Assembly: GCF_905220415.1 (NCBI RefSeq)
Contig: NC_059568.1
Location: 12,090,001 to 12,154,000, forward strand
Direction: 5' to 3'
Length of the DNA stretch: 64,000 nt
Source: Colias croceus
Lineage: Eukaryota; Arthropoda; Insecta; Lepidoptera; Pieridae
Shown: piece by piece, positions 18,960 through 32,493 of the stretch
Position numbering within the stretch: the stretch's first letter is position 1
Layout of the letters: each line of letters starts with the position of its first letter
Translations under genes and position numbers: made by a program
Notes under the pieces: generated by a model
Databases searched by the model: none
What the model saw: the letters and a program-made list of their open reading frames with translations, nothing else
Told to the model about the DNA's origin: nothing

Positions 18960-21900
18960 AATAGATTATAATAAGTTATATGATTATAGTATATTTATAT
19001 TAAAATCACTATACATTTCAGGAAACGTACATTGGTCAGAAATTGGTAAGTACATCCTATACTTTTAAATAAAGTATACCTAGTTAAATTATTTTTCTTA
19101 TTTATTTCTAAATTTTTTTTTACAACTTGCACATTACTACTACTTTAGACATATTAATCCAATTTTTATTTGCATTGCGTACGATTATGATTGTTTTCAA
19201 TTATAGACTCCTTAATATAAAGTATTTTGCATTCATTCACTATATTCTCAAAGTCCAAAGACATGTTATATAGATATTCATTAATTAATATATAGGCTTT
19301 GCAACGTTCTTTATCTGAATAAACAAAATGTACTCAAGAAATTGTATGATGGAATTGAGAGTTTAACTACCCATTCCGTCGAATAAGTCCACTATTGGAC
19401 ATAAACATCCTCTAAAATTAAACTAATAAAATGAAATGAGCCATAATTTGTAATAGCATTATTTATCCTAATGTGTTCACCTTACAATGTATCTTAGCCC
19501 AAAGTGGCTATTTCAGAACTCCTAAAGCCTAAGGGGTATGCTTTCTGTTTTATACTCACAATTTTGCATGTAGAACATAATTTTCCCATGAAGATTTTCA
19601 AGTCATGGCAGTGTATCAATTTTTGTTTTATTACGGCTCTTAAGCTTTAGAAAAAGATGTCTTGAAACGAAATGGTTTAGAACGAATTGGAGTTCTACTT
19701 AGTCATAGTCGATTTAAAGTAAAACATCGTAATAGACCTAACGTCTTAAAGACGGGGTGGTGCTATTTTACCCCGTCGGAAGGCGAATAAACCGTCGATT
19801 CCACTCCTGATCATTTCGTTCACGTCCAATTTCCGCCCAATACGATAATGATAGTTATTATGGATTACTAGCTGTTGCGTGTGACTTGGTCTTCGTTCAT
19901 TTTTCAGAGTAAAATGTATTGCTTAACTATCAGTTACATTCATCTTGGAGATCTAAATCCATTCAGTCTTGAAAGAAGTATCAATTTTATGCATAATTTA
20001 CTTTTGTGGGTATCGTGATTTTGAAATAGACTAATGAAAAAGGACTTAAGTATAAAGATAAGATTACATTTTACCGAGGAAGTAACTACGATATATATTT
20101 TACTAAGAAATTCATATAGTAAGCTTGATATAATTAGCAGTCCTTCAAAGTAACCATCCATATAATATAGTTTTTCGTGGTCTGGTCCGGAATAATAATT
20201 AGTTTAATTATGACTTGAGTGAATGTGATGTAGAGAGAGATATTAAATGTAAGCAGCTGCCACAATTATTAGCTGCTTTATCCTGACCGCTGCTTGATCT
20301 GATGTGTTCTATTAAATTTACACTAAAACATTCTCAACGAAAATGGTTATGTGCATTAGGGTAATTTCGGATGACGGGGTAAATGCAATTACGTTAAATT
20401 AATACGTAACTATTGATTGATTAAACGTTTATTTTCATGCGATGCCTTCACGATACTCATTGTAAGTAAAACGATGCTCTGAAGTGGTAGGTATTCACAA
20501 TTTTCAGAATCATTCGACATCCGGAATTCCTCGAATGCACTATAAATGCTTAATATCGAAAAAACACGAGGAAAACTAAAAACGCTTGACTAGTACTTTA
20601 AGTAAAAATGGGGGTAAATAAAACTAAAAGCAGTAAATTATACATTCTTACTGATCCGCGCAATCCGGGCGTGAGGATGCATTCGCGCCCGTTTGCATAA
20701 AGCAGAGAATAATAAGGTCCTTTAAAACCACATATAAAGACGCTTCAAATGCAATTCAGAATCATTCATTTTTAATGAACTTGGTTGTAAACTTAAATGT
20801 TTACGACATGTGCGCAAAAGTGCCATTAGGGTCTTAAATCTAACCATGAATTAACAAACAGGATCGAAATAAATAGAATATTCAGTAATCCCGTGCATAA
20901 TTTGAATTTAAATTATAAGGACGACACCAAAAATAAAGAGGCAAGTAAAGAACAGTAAAATAAAAGACGTGGGTATGGAAAAGGGACGACAATAAGGAAA
21001 TGTTATCACCAAGCTCATTCTTAAATTAGCTCAACAATTGATCTTATAATAGAACAGGGTTGGAAATACGCGTGACATCTTTAGAAAAAAAGAAATACGA
21101 CCAAAGAGAACTGTACAAAACAAATCAAGGCTAAAATTAGATTATGTATATTACGTCTTCCATTTAACGAAATAAATCCAAAAATAAATAAATAATACTT
21201 TCGCCTCTTTAGAATTATTGCTCTTTTGAAATAAGCTTACCTACCTACTTATTTCACTTTTCCATCATAACAAAAATTGCAGGATATAAAAGCTGTACCG
21301 TATAACGCAAATCAAAATGAGTACCTACGAAGCTTTCCCCGTCAACCGTCGCAGGTATACATTTTTTGCATTAATGAATGTGTCATAACGCCAATTAGAA
21401 CGGCCATCGAAAAGGACTGTAGCGGCATGACCGGACATTGAACTGACGACGAACGGTGACAATCCGATCACACCCCTGCGGCCAGACGTATTGTGAACGC
21501 GTATAATACGTAACCCTCTAAATGGCTTTTCGTTGCAGCGTTGACATGTAATGAATATGTAAAATATTACATAACTACAAATAGTTGGGTATATAGAGTT
21601 TCCATTTGAATCAACAAAGACAAGTGTGGTGGAAATTGGGTGGAAGCGAGCTTAATTACATTTCAAGTTTAATTTATACAATTATTAACATTGAATAAAT
21701 CATACCGTGTTTATACTCGCTTTTATACGTATTACATTTATTTACTTTGATGATCCATTAAAACGCATGAAATGTATTTTTTAGGCCTGATGCCAACCGT
21801 GAACAATTTACTCGAGATCAAATATTGGAGATAAGGTAGCTCGATTCTCTAAATAACAGTAACTTCAAGTCAATATGCTGAAACCTGCAGTAGGTACCTA

Positions 21901-22577
21901 CACTCAGTTCCTAATGACCCCGTAAGTCATTACAAATATTGTGTCGCTTTATTAGAATAATAATAATTAAATAAATTCGAATAGCAGACGATCATTGTAG
22001 ATACATAAGAATATCAGAAAGGTCAGAGATTACTTCTTCCTTTTATGCAGCAAATAGGGGATTTTCCCTTGCATTAAAATGATGATTAGATCGGTACACT
22101 AGAGAAATCCTACAAAACGTTAAGAGTGGAAAAATAAATTAAAGTTGATCGATTTTTTATTAAAAATATATCGGATACATATTTCTTTGACGTTCTTTAT
22201 GATTGGTAATCAGATTGAAACTCAGGAGACCATCCTTATTACAGGAATCTTATTACTTTAATATCTAATATCACAGATGCCATACAAACCGAACATGCAA
22301 TTCGTTCAATAATAATTTATACCTTTTTTACATTTACATTTTCTAACAATTTGTTAATGACTCGTTTGTTGGTAAATGCATTGTGATTTGTGGAATACAA
22401 TTTGGACAATGCACAATTTCGAAAACAATATATTTTTAAGTAATCCTACCTAAATGTACCGTTATCGACTTGAACATCTTTTCTTTTTGTTAATTCAATA
22501 ACTGAAGTTCAAAAATATGCTGAGAGTGATTTTTTTATTTTAAAATAGTTATTATTACCCCGGTAGTTTATATTAAA
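18960..22577. other. Non-coding, AT-rich interval
   Basis: Open frames here are short and lack recognisable protein features. A small hairpin of GACGGGG/CCCCGTC occurs near 19753-19780. Slightly GC-richer spots near 20,640 and 21,400-21,500 hold no gene that I recognise. Confidence 0.4.
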
Positions 22578-22774
22578 CTAGCTGCTCCGCGCGGTTTCAC
22601 CCCCGTGGCTCCACCCCTGTTGGTCGTAGCGTGATGATACATATATAGCCTTTAACCTTCCTCGATAAATGGGCTATAGCTAACACCGAACGAATTTTTT
22701 GAATCGGACCAGTAGTTCCCGAGATTAGCGCGTTCAAACAAACAAACTCTTCAGCTTTATAATATTAGTATAGA
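22578..22774 (-). mobile_element. Helitron-like short element (CTAG-ended)
   Basis: On the minus strand it starts TCTATACTAATATTATAAAG after A and ends GCTAG before T, with no target duplication. A TC start, CTAG end and A/T insertion site fit the non-autonomous Helitrons described in Lepidoptera. A GC-rich hairpin-capable stretch (GAAACCGCGCGGAGCAG) precedes the end. The copy at 37524-37713 is the closest relative in the window. Confidence 0.75.
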
Positions 22775-24442
22775 TAAATGCATTTTAGTTTTCACTTTAA
22801 TTTGGATGCTAGTATCTCGGTTACGTTAAGGTATCGCATATGAACGCAAAATTTTCATATTTTTGCCAGAAAAATGGATTATTTAAATTGTTTGTCTGTA
22901 CCTGTGGTTTAGCCTAGGTTAGGTTTCCATAAACTTTCGCATTTTGTGACTAAATACTTACAAAGAAGTTACAGTGCGAGGGCATACATTACATATTATC
23001 ATAAAAAAGAAAAATTCGTTTTATTGCTTTCAGGTTAACGTTTCAATTGTGTATTTTTTTGGTAAAATCATTTTTATGCGAGACAAAACAAACGAACCGC
23101 GTCATCAACCACCTCTGAAAATGTAATTAAAGACCATCAGTTACTAACCTTTTTTTTATAGTGGGGAAATCTTCCAAAGATACCCACGGCCCCCGGGGAA
23201 GGAGCCGTGGGTTATGTCAGATTCTTACCGACTAAAACCTCACTATCAGTTACTAACCTACCTATATTCTTAAGAAATATTGCCTTTGTCCGGGTTGAAC
23301 TGGCTAAACAAAAAATAAGACATGACCTGTAATACTATGTAACCGGTCTAGTAGTTTTTGAAATCTTTCTTTTTATTATTTAAGTATAGGTGTTAAGTAT
23401 AGGTGTTTAGGTGTGTATGAATTAACCATTTTAGTTACCCATTTTTAACTTTTGCCATTCTAAATTGCACGAAACTTGGACAATGATTAAAGTAAAATTT
23501 TGTTTGATCTAGTTTTAATCGCTTTAACATGAAGTGACAGTCATTTACATAATTTAAAATTTCATTAGCATCTGTGCAGGCAAAGTTCTTTGATAAGTTT
23601 CTTTGAAAAGTTCGCATTTTCTAACTAGATAAGCCATATTCATGTGCATGCTTCTTGATTAAATTATCGATATTTCTGCTCAGAGATGTTTTGTACTAAA
23701 ATGAGCTGTTTTCGAATATTAGGGGATTATTAAATTATTTAAAAGCCTGACAATACACACGGGATATCCTTGGGGTTGTGCGTGCACATGGGCAACGCTG
23801 ATAACTTGAACAATGGTAGACAGGCAGACTCTCATACGAATGAGATTAGTTGAGAAGTGGTAGCGTGTATTAAAGTCAAAAATATCTTAAAATTTTCAGT
23901 GTTAGTCTCTCAACAATTTTATTAAGACAAAACTGTTTCGAGAAGGCCCACAAAAAGATATTTATTTGAACTTTTCTGGGATATGTCACCAATCCGCTCT
24001 GTGGTTAGTTGTTTTTAATTCTGTAATATATTCTCAACATAGTTTACCCGTAACAATGAGCTTTTTAGTTTTTATTTTTTATTATTAGGTATGTATTATT
24101 AATTAAATTAAATGGAATGAGGAAACAGGAAACACAAAAAGCGCAGGGGCAATGATAGTTTTTCGTGACAGTGACATTCATTTTTAGTCGATAATAATTA
24201 TTACGTAGGTACTAGCGGCCCGCCCCGGTAGCACAGAATACATAATAGTAGCTAAACGCTACAGAACGGACACTCTCCGCCTCCCGCCAAAATTAAACAC
24301 TTACCTCACCCCGCACGATCAGACATAAAATGGTCCATATTTTTCTACAGGGACGATACGCAACGAAGATTGACAACATTAATCAAATTGACTTAAAGTA
24401 ATTTTATTATTTTGGATTTGTGATCATCGTTTTTCGTAGAAA
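22775..24442. other. Non-coding interval with one small hairpin repeat
   Basis: Mostly AT-rich. A repeat-like unit at 23,153-23,245 holds a stem made of CCCACGGC...GCCGTGGG followed by GTCAGATTCTTACCGACTAA, a phrase I recall from dispersed lepidopteran repeats. No gene supported. Confidence 0.4.
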
Positions 24443-24508
24443 ATGGTTAGATATTGTGCTGTTTACGGATGTATTTCATCAGAAAAACGCGAATTTTTTT
24501 TACGCTAG
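24443..24508 (+). pseudogene. Possible THAP-like first exon fragment
   Basis: ATG at 24443 reads MVRYCAVYGCISSEKREFFL then R and a stop. Cys-x4-Cys at the same distance from the start as in the THAP exons at 5622 and 6015 suggests the same domain. Surrounding CGGACACTC (about 24267) and its complement near 24603 could be element ends. Short and unsupported by a second exon. Confidence 0.3.
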
Positions 24509-24918
24509 TCAAAAATGTGCCAACCATAAAGCGTTAACACACACATTTGCAGTCTCTACAGTGTGACTGTCAAAACCTTGTCAAAACGATAGTTTTGTAT
24601 GGAGTGTCCGGGGTGTGCCGGTAGACTAATAAAAAATATAACATTTATTTAGCTTAAGTCTGAGAATCCTACCGATTTTTATTGCTTCAAATTCTTGTAG
24701 AAATTACACGTAAATATTACGTAGAACTTGAGTCTTACAAGAATTCTCTTCATTTGAACCTTTATTAAGATCTATTGCAAAATATAACTAGGTACTGTAA
24801 GTTAGCTTAGAGAAAATGTCTGCAATTTCCACTAATTAAATATAAGATATTGCGAATAGCAAGACGAGGTAGCTTCTGCTATTAGAGACTGTGATATCCA
24901 TAGGAAAATAATTAATTA

Positions 24919-25394
24919 CTAGCTTCCGCCCGCGACTCCGTCCGCGCGGATGTCGGTCTTCGCGTGGATGGTTATTTCTCCATTTTGAGTACCTCTGTCA
25001 ATAACATCTTATAAATATCTATTGGACCCATTTCCCAAATACGGCTAGGCCTATAATAATACGCAACGTGTGTTCGCGGTTCTATGGAACAACGTCTATG
25101 GATAAAACTGAAAATTTAAGATTAATTTTTTTCTACGTATTTTTCCAGGATAAAAAGTATCCTATTTTACGCCCAGGATAATAAGGTATAATTATACCAA
25201 GTTTCATCGAAATCGAACCGCTAGTTTTCACGTGATGCCTTCACATACAGACAGACAGACAGACAGACAGACAAAAATTTTTTTAATCACATATTTGGGT
25301 TTGATATCGATCCAGTAACACCCCCTGCTATTTATTTTTTCAATATTTTCAATGTACAGAATTGACCCTTCTACAGATTTATTATATGTATAGA
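24919..25394 (-). mobile_element. Helitron-like element, long subtype
   Basis: On the minus strand it starts TCTATACATATAATAAATCT and ends GGGCGGAAGCTAG before T. It is about 476 bp and contains an (ACAG)n run at 25245-25273 and the phrase GGTGTTACTGGATCGATA. The same subtype is at 41256-41860, where an additional internal block is present. No coding capacity. Confidence 0.75.
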
Positions 25395-26379
25395 TTCAGG
25401 CTGATATTGCAGAATTCTGTTGAATATTTAATAAGGGTAGGATAAAGGAATATAGATAATTTATTTAATCCTCAATAATTAAATATTAAGCAGTAGGTAT
25501 ATATAAAGCATGTACATTAGTAATGACCCTTTGTATAAATGCACATGAGTGTATTAAATGACAACGAAGCGCATTTAAGCTCCCAGTAAATATTCGGTCA
25601 ATGAATCGGCACCAATGATCGGCATACCAATATTTGTTGAAATTGATATGCGCGGTTGTTACAGTTTTAACGATTTCGCTTTGCATATTTCGTACGCAGG
25701 CTTTGTATTAAAGTTGTATGTATTGTTACAGTCGATGCGGATTGCGCTGGCTTCTTTCTAAGCATATCCGTAAACATTGAAGTATAACAGAATTTGGCAT
25801 TACTAGTATTCATCTTTATTTTTATTGTTGTTTATGACACTTAACATACTCATGATGAATACAAATAATTATATTCGTCTTTATTTTATTAAGATTTTAA
25901 TCTTTATAATTATTGTTATCGTTGAAATGTGAATACCGGGAGAGCATGATTAAGTTGGAAATTGAAGGTTGTTAGTGTGGGGATTCGGACATCCACAAAC
26001 ATGCATTATTCTTATTTGACGTTCTGTATCAATTTCACCTATTTCGGCTTCAGGGGTGGCCGATGGAGCCGCAAACACTGGTTGTGGATGCTTACAGTTG
26101 ACAATATGCTTATCGTCAGATGATACGTATCTTTAACCCTCCTCCCGCATACTAGAAATTCTTGACGTTCACAGTCAGTGACTGAAACGATTTAAATACG
26201 ATTCTACAAAACGAAGCTGCGCAACAGAAATGCATTATGCTCCAGTCGTAATATTAAACCTCCACTATAATAGCTATTATTGTCGTTTCTCAAATGCTCA
26301 ATGTGTGAAATTAGATTCTTGCAGCACTATTTCACATTCTGACGTGGAAGACTTTCTCTATTATTTGTTTTATAGTAAA
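25395..26379. other. Non-coding interval
   Basis: No supported gene. A somewhat GC-richer patch at 26,040-26,100 lacks an open frame with splice sites. Confidence 0.35.
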
Positions 26380-26547
26380 CTAGCAAACCGGGCGAACTCC
26401 GTTTCGCCACAAGAGACTCTTTTTCTTTGCTATAAACCTCACGGAGCCCGAGACCTTTCCAACGAATGCAAAACCGTGGAAATCGGTTCGTGCATTCTGG
26501 AGTTATAGCGTCAGGAAGGAAAACCCGACTTATTTTTATATAGTAGA
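26380..26547 (-). mobile_element. Helitron-like short element, third subtype
   Basis: CTAG at 26380-26383 on the plus strand and the complement of a TCTAC start at 26547 bound a 168-bp unit with CACGGAGCCCGAGACCTTTC and CGTGGAAATCGGTTCGTG inside. Layout matches other CTAG-ended copies, sequence differs. An ORF crossing it is incidental. Confidence 0.55.
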
Positions 26548-27094
26548 TTTAAAAAAAAAACATTGCCTCATGTATCCTGTATTTCAGCATTTCAATACAA
26601 CGTAGTTTATGCGCATTGGATTTTGGAATGATGTAATAATACGGAGACTTAACAATCGGCCACGATGGCACGGTTTGCGGACGAAGGATTAAAAGTTTTA
26701 TAATTTTCAGCGTGTTTGTGTTTAGTGATTTTAGCCTGCAGTCCATTTATTGAAGCCGAAGAATAATAATAAAGTACATAGTTTGGAATAATAGCTAAGA
26801 GATGTTGATACATTGATATTTTTATAAACTTTCAAACTATAATTAGTAAGCAAACCAGTATAGGCTGATTTAAATAATTTTTACTTTTTTATGTAAGAAT
26901 GTACCTTGTTTCTTTAATTAACTGTTATTTATTTTCATTTATCTCCAATGATAATATTTGCAAGTCTTGTAAATAACTATATGTTTAAGGAAGTCGTACG
27001 GTTGGCAAGGTCGTAAGAGGTGGGCACACCTATAAGATTGTCAGTGTTGTAATTTTACCACCAACGTTCAATAATTATCAAAAGCATGAATCGA

Positions 27095-27370
27095 TGTGAG
27101 TCGTCGTGGAGGGGTTCTAAGACGTGAGGGGCCGCGATAGTAGCGCGGGGCGATGAGGGACGCCGCGGTAGCGCGCAAGTCGTCGGCCGTATCGACCGGC
27201 CCGGATGTGCATTGCAATGCCGGAGAGATCAGCCGACCCACCTACTCGCGGAACTTCACGACCGCGTTTGAAATACTATGAGCCGCAGCCGACGTTTGTA
27301 GCCTTCAAGCCTCGCTGTCTGTCTTGCTCTGCCCCTTGTTTACGCCATTTGACCTTTGCGCTCGTCTGCT
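27095..27370. promoter_or_regulatory. CpG-rich pocket
   Basis: About 275 bp of markedly GC/CpG-rich sequence in AT-rich surroundings, including GCGCGGGGCGATGAGGGACG. Such pockets can mark promoters or first exons, but no donor site or clear start context was found, and the local open frame is not convincing. Confidence 0.25.
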
Positions 27371-28903
27371 TTTTTAATAAACGTAAATAAGAATGTCTGA
27401 TTGCAGTTAAATAGCACGCGATTTATTGTCACTCGGTGTAAACGTGCCTTTGCTTTTAATAGTATACTAAAACGTATAGCAGGCAAGAGGCACGCGTGAA
27501 ATCTCAACTAGAGCTATGAGCTGAAAAACTGCTTATTTTCTACTTATGTCAAAAAATGAACTGTTAGCACACAGACACAATAGACTGGTTATGTATCTTC
27601 AACGTTTGGCTAACTAAGAACTTTTGTTACAATGTTAACTGCCTTCTTGCGAAGGTTAACACGATGGGGGACGTATATACCATATATGTGATACGATTAA
27701 AGCTAGTAGAGTCAGATCGCAAATATTGTTTAGTTCAATTAGCGGCATCGTCACATTGAGTCAACCCTTGTCTTCCGGTGTCCCGGTGCGCCGTAACGAA
27801 TGTCAATAGGGATTAATTTGAGCGTTTTGACATGTCTTCTTAATTACTTTATTATGATATTTGTCCATCAGACTTTATTTATCGACCAACATTTAACAGA
27901 ATTGTATTTTACACTTTTTTGAAACTAGGTTTAAAACCTATTTAGATCTTATTCATGGAAAGTATTAGACAAATCCCTGCCCCAAGATATTATGTTCATT
28001 GCAAATAGCTTCGCGCCTATTACAGTGCAAGCGGTAACGTATCGCTTGCGGTCCACGTGTATCAGCAATAAAAGTGCCTATTTACGATTAAGGATGTTAG
28101 CTGAATGTGTGTAATGAGGACTGAGTACCGGAACAGTGGGGGGAGTATCTATTTCCGACGGAGCTCGGTCAATGACTTAGACCCGGAACTGTTCAACAAT
28201 TAAGCATGTACGACCTTTAATTACAGCAAGTTTTATAATTAATATTTTACAGCGATTTCTTCTGATTGTCATACACGCACATGTATTATTGCTTATTTTC
28301 TGTATTTTGATTAAATCGTCATTGTTGTAATAGAAGTTGATTGCTTTTGAGTTCAAAAAGCAAGACCAGATCATTAATTATTTATTATTTATCTTCATTA
28401 TATTTTGTCTAGGTACGCGAGAAAATTGTATTTAAAAGTAATTCATTTATCAACAAAATTTAATTGCATCGTCCTTTAAACACATTTATTCATAAATATA
28501 ATGACGAAAATTTTCAATTTAAGTTACAATAAATTACAATATACGAACGTCGCAAGCGTCGATCGAGAGACAGGTTTGCGAAGGGTTCACTGACACAATG
28601 TGTGTACGACGCTCAATAAATTGAGAATCGTCAAAGGGCTCGTTCTTTTTAAAGCGCAGTTGCATCTTTGTAATAAGAATTCGGTCTGTAAAAAGTTGGT
28701 GCGATTCTTCCGAGAACGCGGTGAACGAGAAAGGGATTCTCGGAAAAGGGTATCGGCGCCGGGTCCTTTTTCTTTCATATCACTTGTTTTAACGACCGGG
28801 GGATTGAGCGCAACAGTTCCGCATGTATCAAATTCTCTGACAATGTTTCAACTTTCAAATTATTGCGGGCTGCTACGATTTGTTGCTCGTTCCATACCGA
28901 TCC
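27371..28903. other. Non-coding interval
   Basis: Nothing supported beyond short chance ORFs on both strands. Confidence 0.35.
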
Positions 28904-28953
28904 AACCAGCAGAAATAGAGTCGATGTTTGCATCGACTCTATTTCTGCCGGTT
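28904..28953. repeat. Near-perfect 23-bp hairpin with 4-nt loop
   Basis: AACCAGCAGAAATAGAGTCG pairs with CGACTCTATTTCTGCCGGTT around a loop of TTTG, with a single mismatch. Too short in the loop for a typical microRNA precursor. Confidence 0.8.
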
Positions 28954-31020
28954 ATGTAGAGGTTTGTTGTTTAAGCGAGACACTGAAGCATTATTATTTA
29001 TTATTTTACACGGACACAACCACTGTAGGTAATTTAATTAAAAATATTATTATTACATTTTGCCAGATTATGACTGTTTTGAACAAATCCTTAGAAAAAA
29101 TTCCACTAGAGAATATTGTTGCATGGTGGTTTATAAATAAATTTTATAAACCACCGTGCTATCTGTTCATAGCGATCTATGATATTATAGTATCAGATTT
29201 ATGTAATGGCAAATTAACTGAAACTTAATTACAATTCTTTTATTTATTAAACTATAATATTTTAATCACGCTTTTACAATTCAAAAGTGTTAAGAAGACA
29301 AGATATATATATTACGTTTGAAAAGGCATGATTTGGCCTAGTACAATGACAGATTCTAAAATGTTTGTCAAATCCAATTTAAGAATAGTTGAATCTCTAT
29401 TGCTTCCGCTTGTAAGTGCAGTTGGCACAAAAACTATCGGTGATTTTAAATAAACTTGTAAAGAAAGTACGTAAAGCGTTTACAGTGTCAACATGTCCCA
29501 CTCGTCTCAAAGCATTAACGTGTCTCCGCAAACGCGTCGTTCGCGTAACACGATCAAAGCAACGTTAGCTGTACGAGTAGCTTTATTCACACGTAGCGTA
29601 TTGGCTCCGTTGGTGCCTTTTGTTACCTTGTTGCTCGCATAGCAAAGTGTACATCAGAAGTTACACCACTGAGTTTACAATGCGCGTCTATTTTCCACAT
29701 ATTCAACCCGTATTTTTCATCTGAGGTCTTAAGAAAGTTCTTGCGCTTCTGAGACATATTTGTCAGGAATGTGTGCTATGTTTGCATATGCAATCATGCA
29801 GAATGCAAATCCTTTTTGATGCCTTTAAGGAACCGTTTAGAAGACGCTTATGTTTTTTAAATTCCACGTAGTAACATAACGTTGTATCAGGAAATTATCA
29901 GGTTGTATAGAATACTATATCATTTTTATTGTATCCTAATAAATTAAAATGGTTGTTTTTTTTAAATGATTGAAAAAAATGAAAGGCAACTTTGAACACT
30001 CCTTGTTTATGGCGTTATATTATAACATGTAAACCAGCGTTTGTTGTCGACGCAACATCAAAGAAAAAAACTAATATTTGGCCGCTTTTGTTAGTGAAAA
30101 CCGTGTTTTAGACTGTTAGTTTAAAAAACTGTTAGGTGTTTGCACTAACAAAGGCTGTATGTCAATTTTTATCCGAAGTTTATTGAGTGAAAATCTTTTT
30201 ACTTTGTAGCCATATCGAAAAAAATAATTAATAGATGAATCGACTTTGAAAATCACTTTTTATATTTACAATCGGACCATTCATCCGCAAAAGCTCCGAA
30301 CAGAGCTTTTACAGATGAGTACATTTTGCAGCAGCCGAATGATTAAAAACACGAATATTCCATATTCATCCATAACGGTTAATAGCTGGTGTCAGGAACG
30401 AATAAAAAAGTAATGTCTACATTTAGATATTACGGCCGATCCGAACGGAGGATAATTTGGGCAGAAGTGCATAATATAATAAAAGGTACTGCGTTATTTA
30501 GTAGTCGAGATGAGCGTCGGGCTTCGCGGCGCGTTTCTTTTTTGCCCCCTGTGGATTCCAATGCCCCATGTCCAACCTGTAAGTCCAGCACTTTGCCGTG
30601 CGTTGACCGCGCCTCAAAACGCAAAGCCGTTGGACGAGCTACGGTGGACGTTTCGAAGGCTCCCGTACACCATTATGACGCTTTCGACCTTTCTCATCGC
30701 GCCGCGTACGGCGTAATTAAAACCGTTGTAAATAGTAGACGCGACGTTATAGTTTGGTACTTGATGTTTGTTCTATGAAGTATATGAACATCACAATAAG
30801 TAGGTGCTTTAAAACAAGTTGTGCCTTTTTGTACTGAATACTTTCAATCTAGTCAATTATTAAGCATTATATGGACGATTAATGAAGGTTCAACATGATA
30901 TACTGGATGTAGTTTTTACTTTTTGTTAACAAGAATTATTAAATAAAAATTTTTAATTGTTTTAACAATTATTATAACGTGTTATACTTATCATTATTGC
31001 CGTCTTCCTTTTATTTTAAA
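28954..31020. other. Interval with a second hairpin and a CpG-rich pocket
   Basis: A 16-bp stem (CATGGTGGTTTATAAA with its complement) lies at 29122-29158. A CpG-richer patch at about 30480-30720 overlaps a 129-codon frame that has no ATG at its start and no recognisable domain, so I do not call it a gene. Confidence 0.4.
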
Positions 31021-31210
31021 CTAGCTTTCCGCCCGCGGCTTCGCCCGCTTTGTCTAAGACCAAATAAATTATTTTATACTAAAACGTTCCTGTTGAATCC
31101 CTCTATCTTTAAAAAAAACCGCATCAAAATCCGTTACGTATAGTTTTAAAGATTTTAGCATACAGGACATAGGGACAGAGAAAGCGACTTTGTTTTATAC
31201 TATGTAGTGA
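31021..31210 (-). mobile_element. Helitron-like short element
   Basis: CTAGCTTTCCGCCCGCGGCT at the plus-strand left edge is the complement of the usual 3' end; the unit includes AACCGCATCAAAATCCGTTA and ends near TATGTAGTGAT. The 5' terminus is less sharp than in other copies. Confidence 0.6.
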
Positions 31211-31294
31211 TTTTTGGAAATAGTGAATGTTTTCAAAGGCATAATAAATAAAAGCTTTGAAAGAAGATTATAAACGTGTAGTTAGGAGATTGTT

Positions 31295-31340
31295 ACAAAA
31301 AATGTCATAAAATGACCCTTCAATTTATGACATTTTTTGT
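31295..31340. repeat. 16-bp hairpin
   Basis: ACAAAAAATGTCATAA and TTATGACATTTTTTGT flank a 14-nt loop, a perfect inverted pair. Confidence 0.8.
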
Positions 31341-31844
31341 CTGACTCCCTTGTCGAAAATAAAATCCGATTAATCAAGGGCTTTAATAAGCGTTTGACAA
31401 GGTTGTCAGCATTGATTGATTTACAGTTTAATAAAAACAATCCAAATTCAACCCAAGATAGGTACAGTTACTACTTACTAATGATACTGGAAATGTTAAT
31501 TTTCGCAAATTGGTTCTTGATGCATTGCTATTACTTTGAAGCTTATTGCTTATAATATGTAATTTAAAAGTTGACGCCGCGCTTCGACAGGATTGCCGCG
31601 TTTTTTAATATCGGTTAAGGATCTCAACACATTTGAGTTGTTTGTTTCGTCATTTTTATACAATTTATATTTTACCCTTTTTCAATAAGATATAAACACA
31701 TATTGTGTAGATAATAAATATGTAAATAATTTGTTAGAGATAATATTGGAGCGTTAATTAAACTTGAGCAGTATACACAATTACGTGACATTTGCCACGT
31801 TATCGATGACGTTAGATAAATTTCATGGTGGCAAGTGGTGGTGG

Positions 31845-32330
31845 AAGGATTAAACCGATAGTCGCGGGAATGAGATAGGACGACCGAATGACGCGACGGT
31901 TGCGCGCGCGCCGTTCATTGATGCGCAGGCGCCGTGGAGGGATGAGGAGTGGGGGCGAGGAATGCGGCCGCGGCGAGCAATGACCGCGCCAGGGTCGCTT
32001 CCTTTACGAGAAGCGCGGGCCGTCGTACTACAGCCGATTCCCCCCGCCCGGCCCCCTGCGGTCGTACTACATGGCCCTCGCGGCTGCGACGCACGCTTTT
32101 CGACCCACAGTCCGTTAGAAAAATTAAGCGCGCCGCATTCCGCGATCGTTTCGGTGTCTCTATCGCACGCAGAGATCCTGCTCACCTTCCGTTTCGTTCT
32201 AGAGTGGTGGCGTGCATTGAAAGCGTTGTTTGCTTTCTGAAAGGCGGTCGCAACTCGGAGCGCGCGAAACTTGCGCTTCGCCGAGTGCCTACTCGATCAA
32301 CTTCTAGAACCACTCACGTGAGACCAACTT
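31845..32330. promoter_or_regulatory. Strongly CpG-rich pocket
   Basis: About 490 bp with many CG dinucleotides (for example GGTTGCGCGCGCGCCG) and two close copies of GTCGTACTACA. The overlapping frames on both strands look like shadows of base composition. A promoter or an unmethylated regulatory region is possible; no exon boundary was established. Confidence 0.3.
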
Positions 32331-32425
32331 TACTCTCAATCAGATAAATAGCATCGATGGTTATAGACTTATAGGGTAATATAACAAAAAAAGGTATAAA
32401 TCTACATTTTTACGGGTTTTCTTCC

Positions 32426-32493
32426 TGGATAATAAACGCTTTAAAGTTTAAACATTGGTGTCAATGTTTAAACTTTAAAGTGTTTATTATCCA
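32426..32493. repeat. 32-bp inverted pair with 4-nt loop
   Basis: TGGATAATAAACGCTTTAAA and its complement, extended to CATTG/CAATG, with one mismatch (G opposite T) across 32 bp. Likely a remnant of a foldback element. Confidence 0.85.

Noticed and set aside
30389..30778. 129-codon plus-strand frame
   Set aside because: No ATG at its start and no domain; length is explained by local GC richness.
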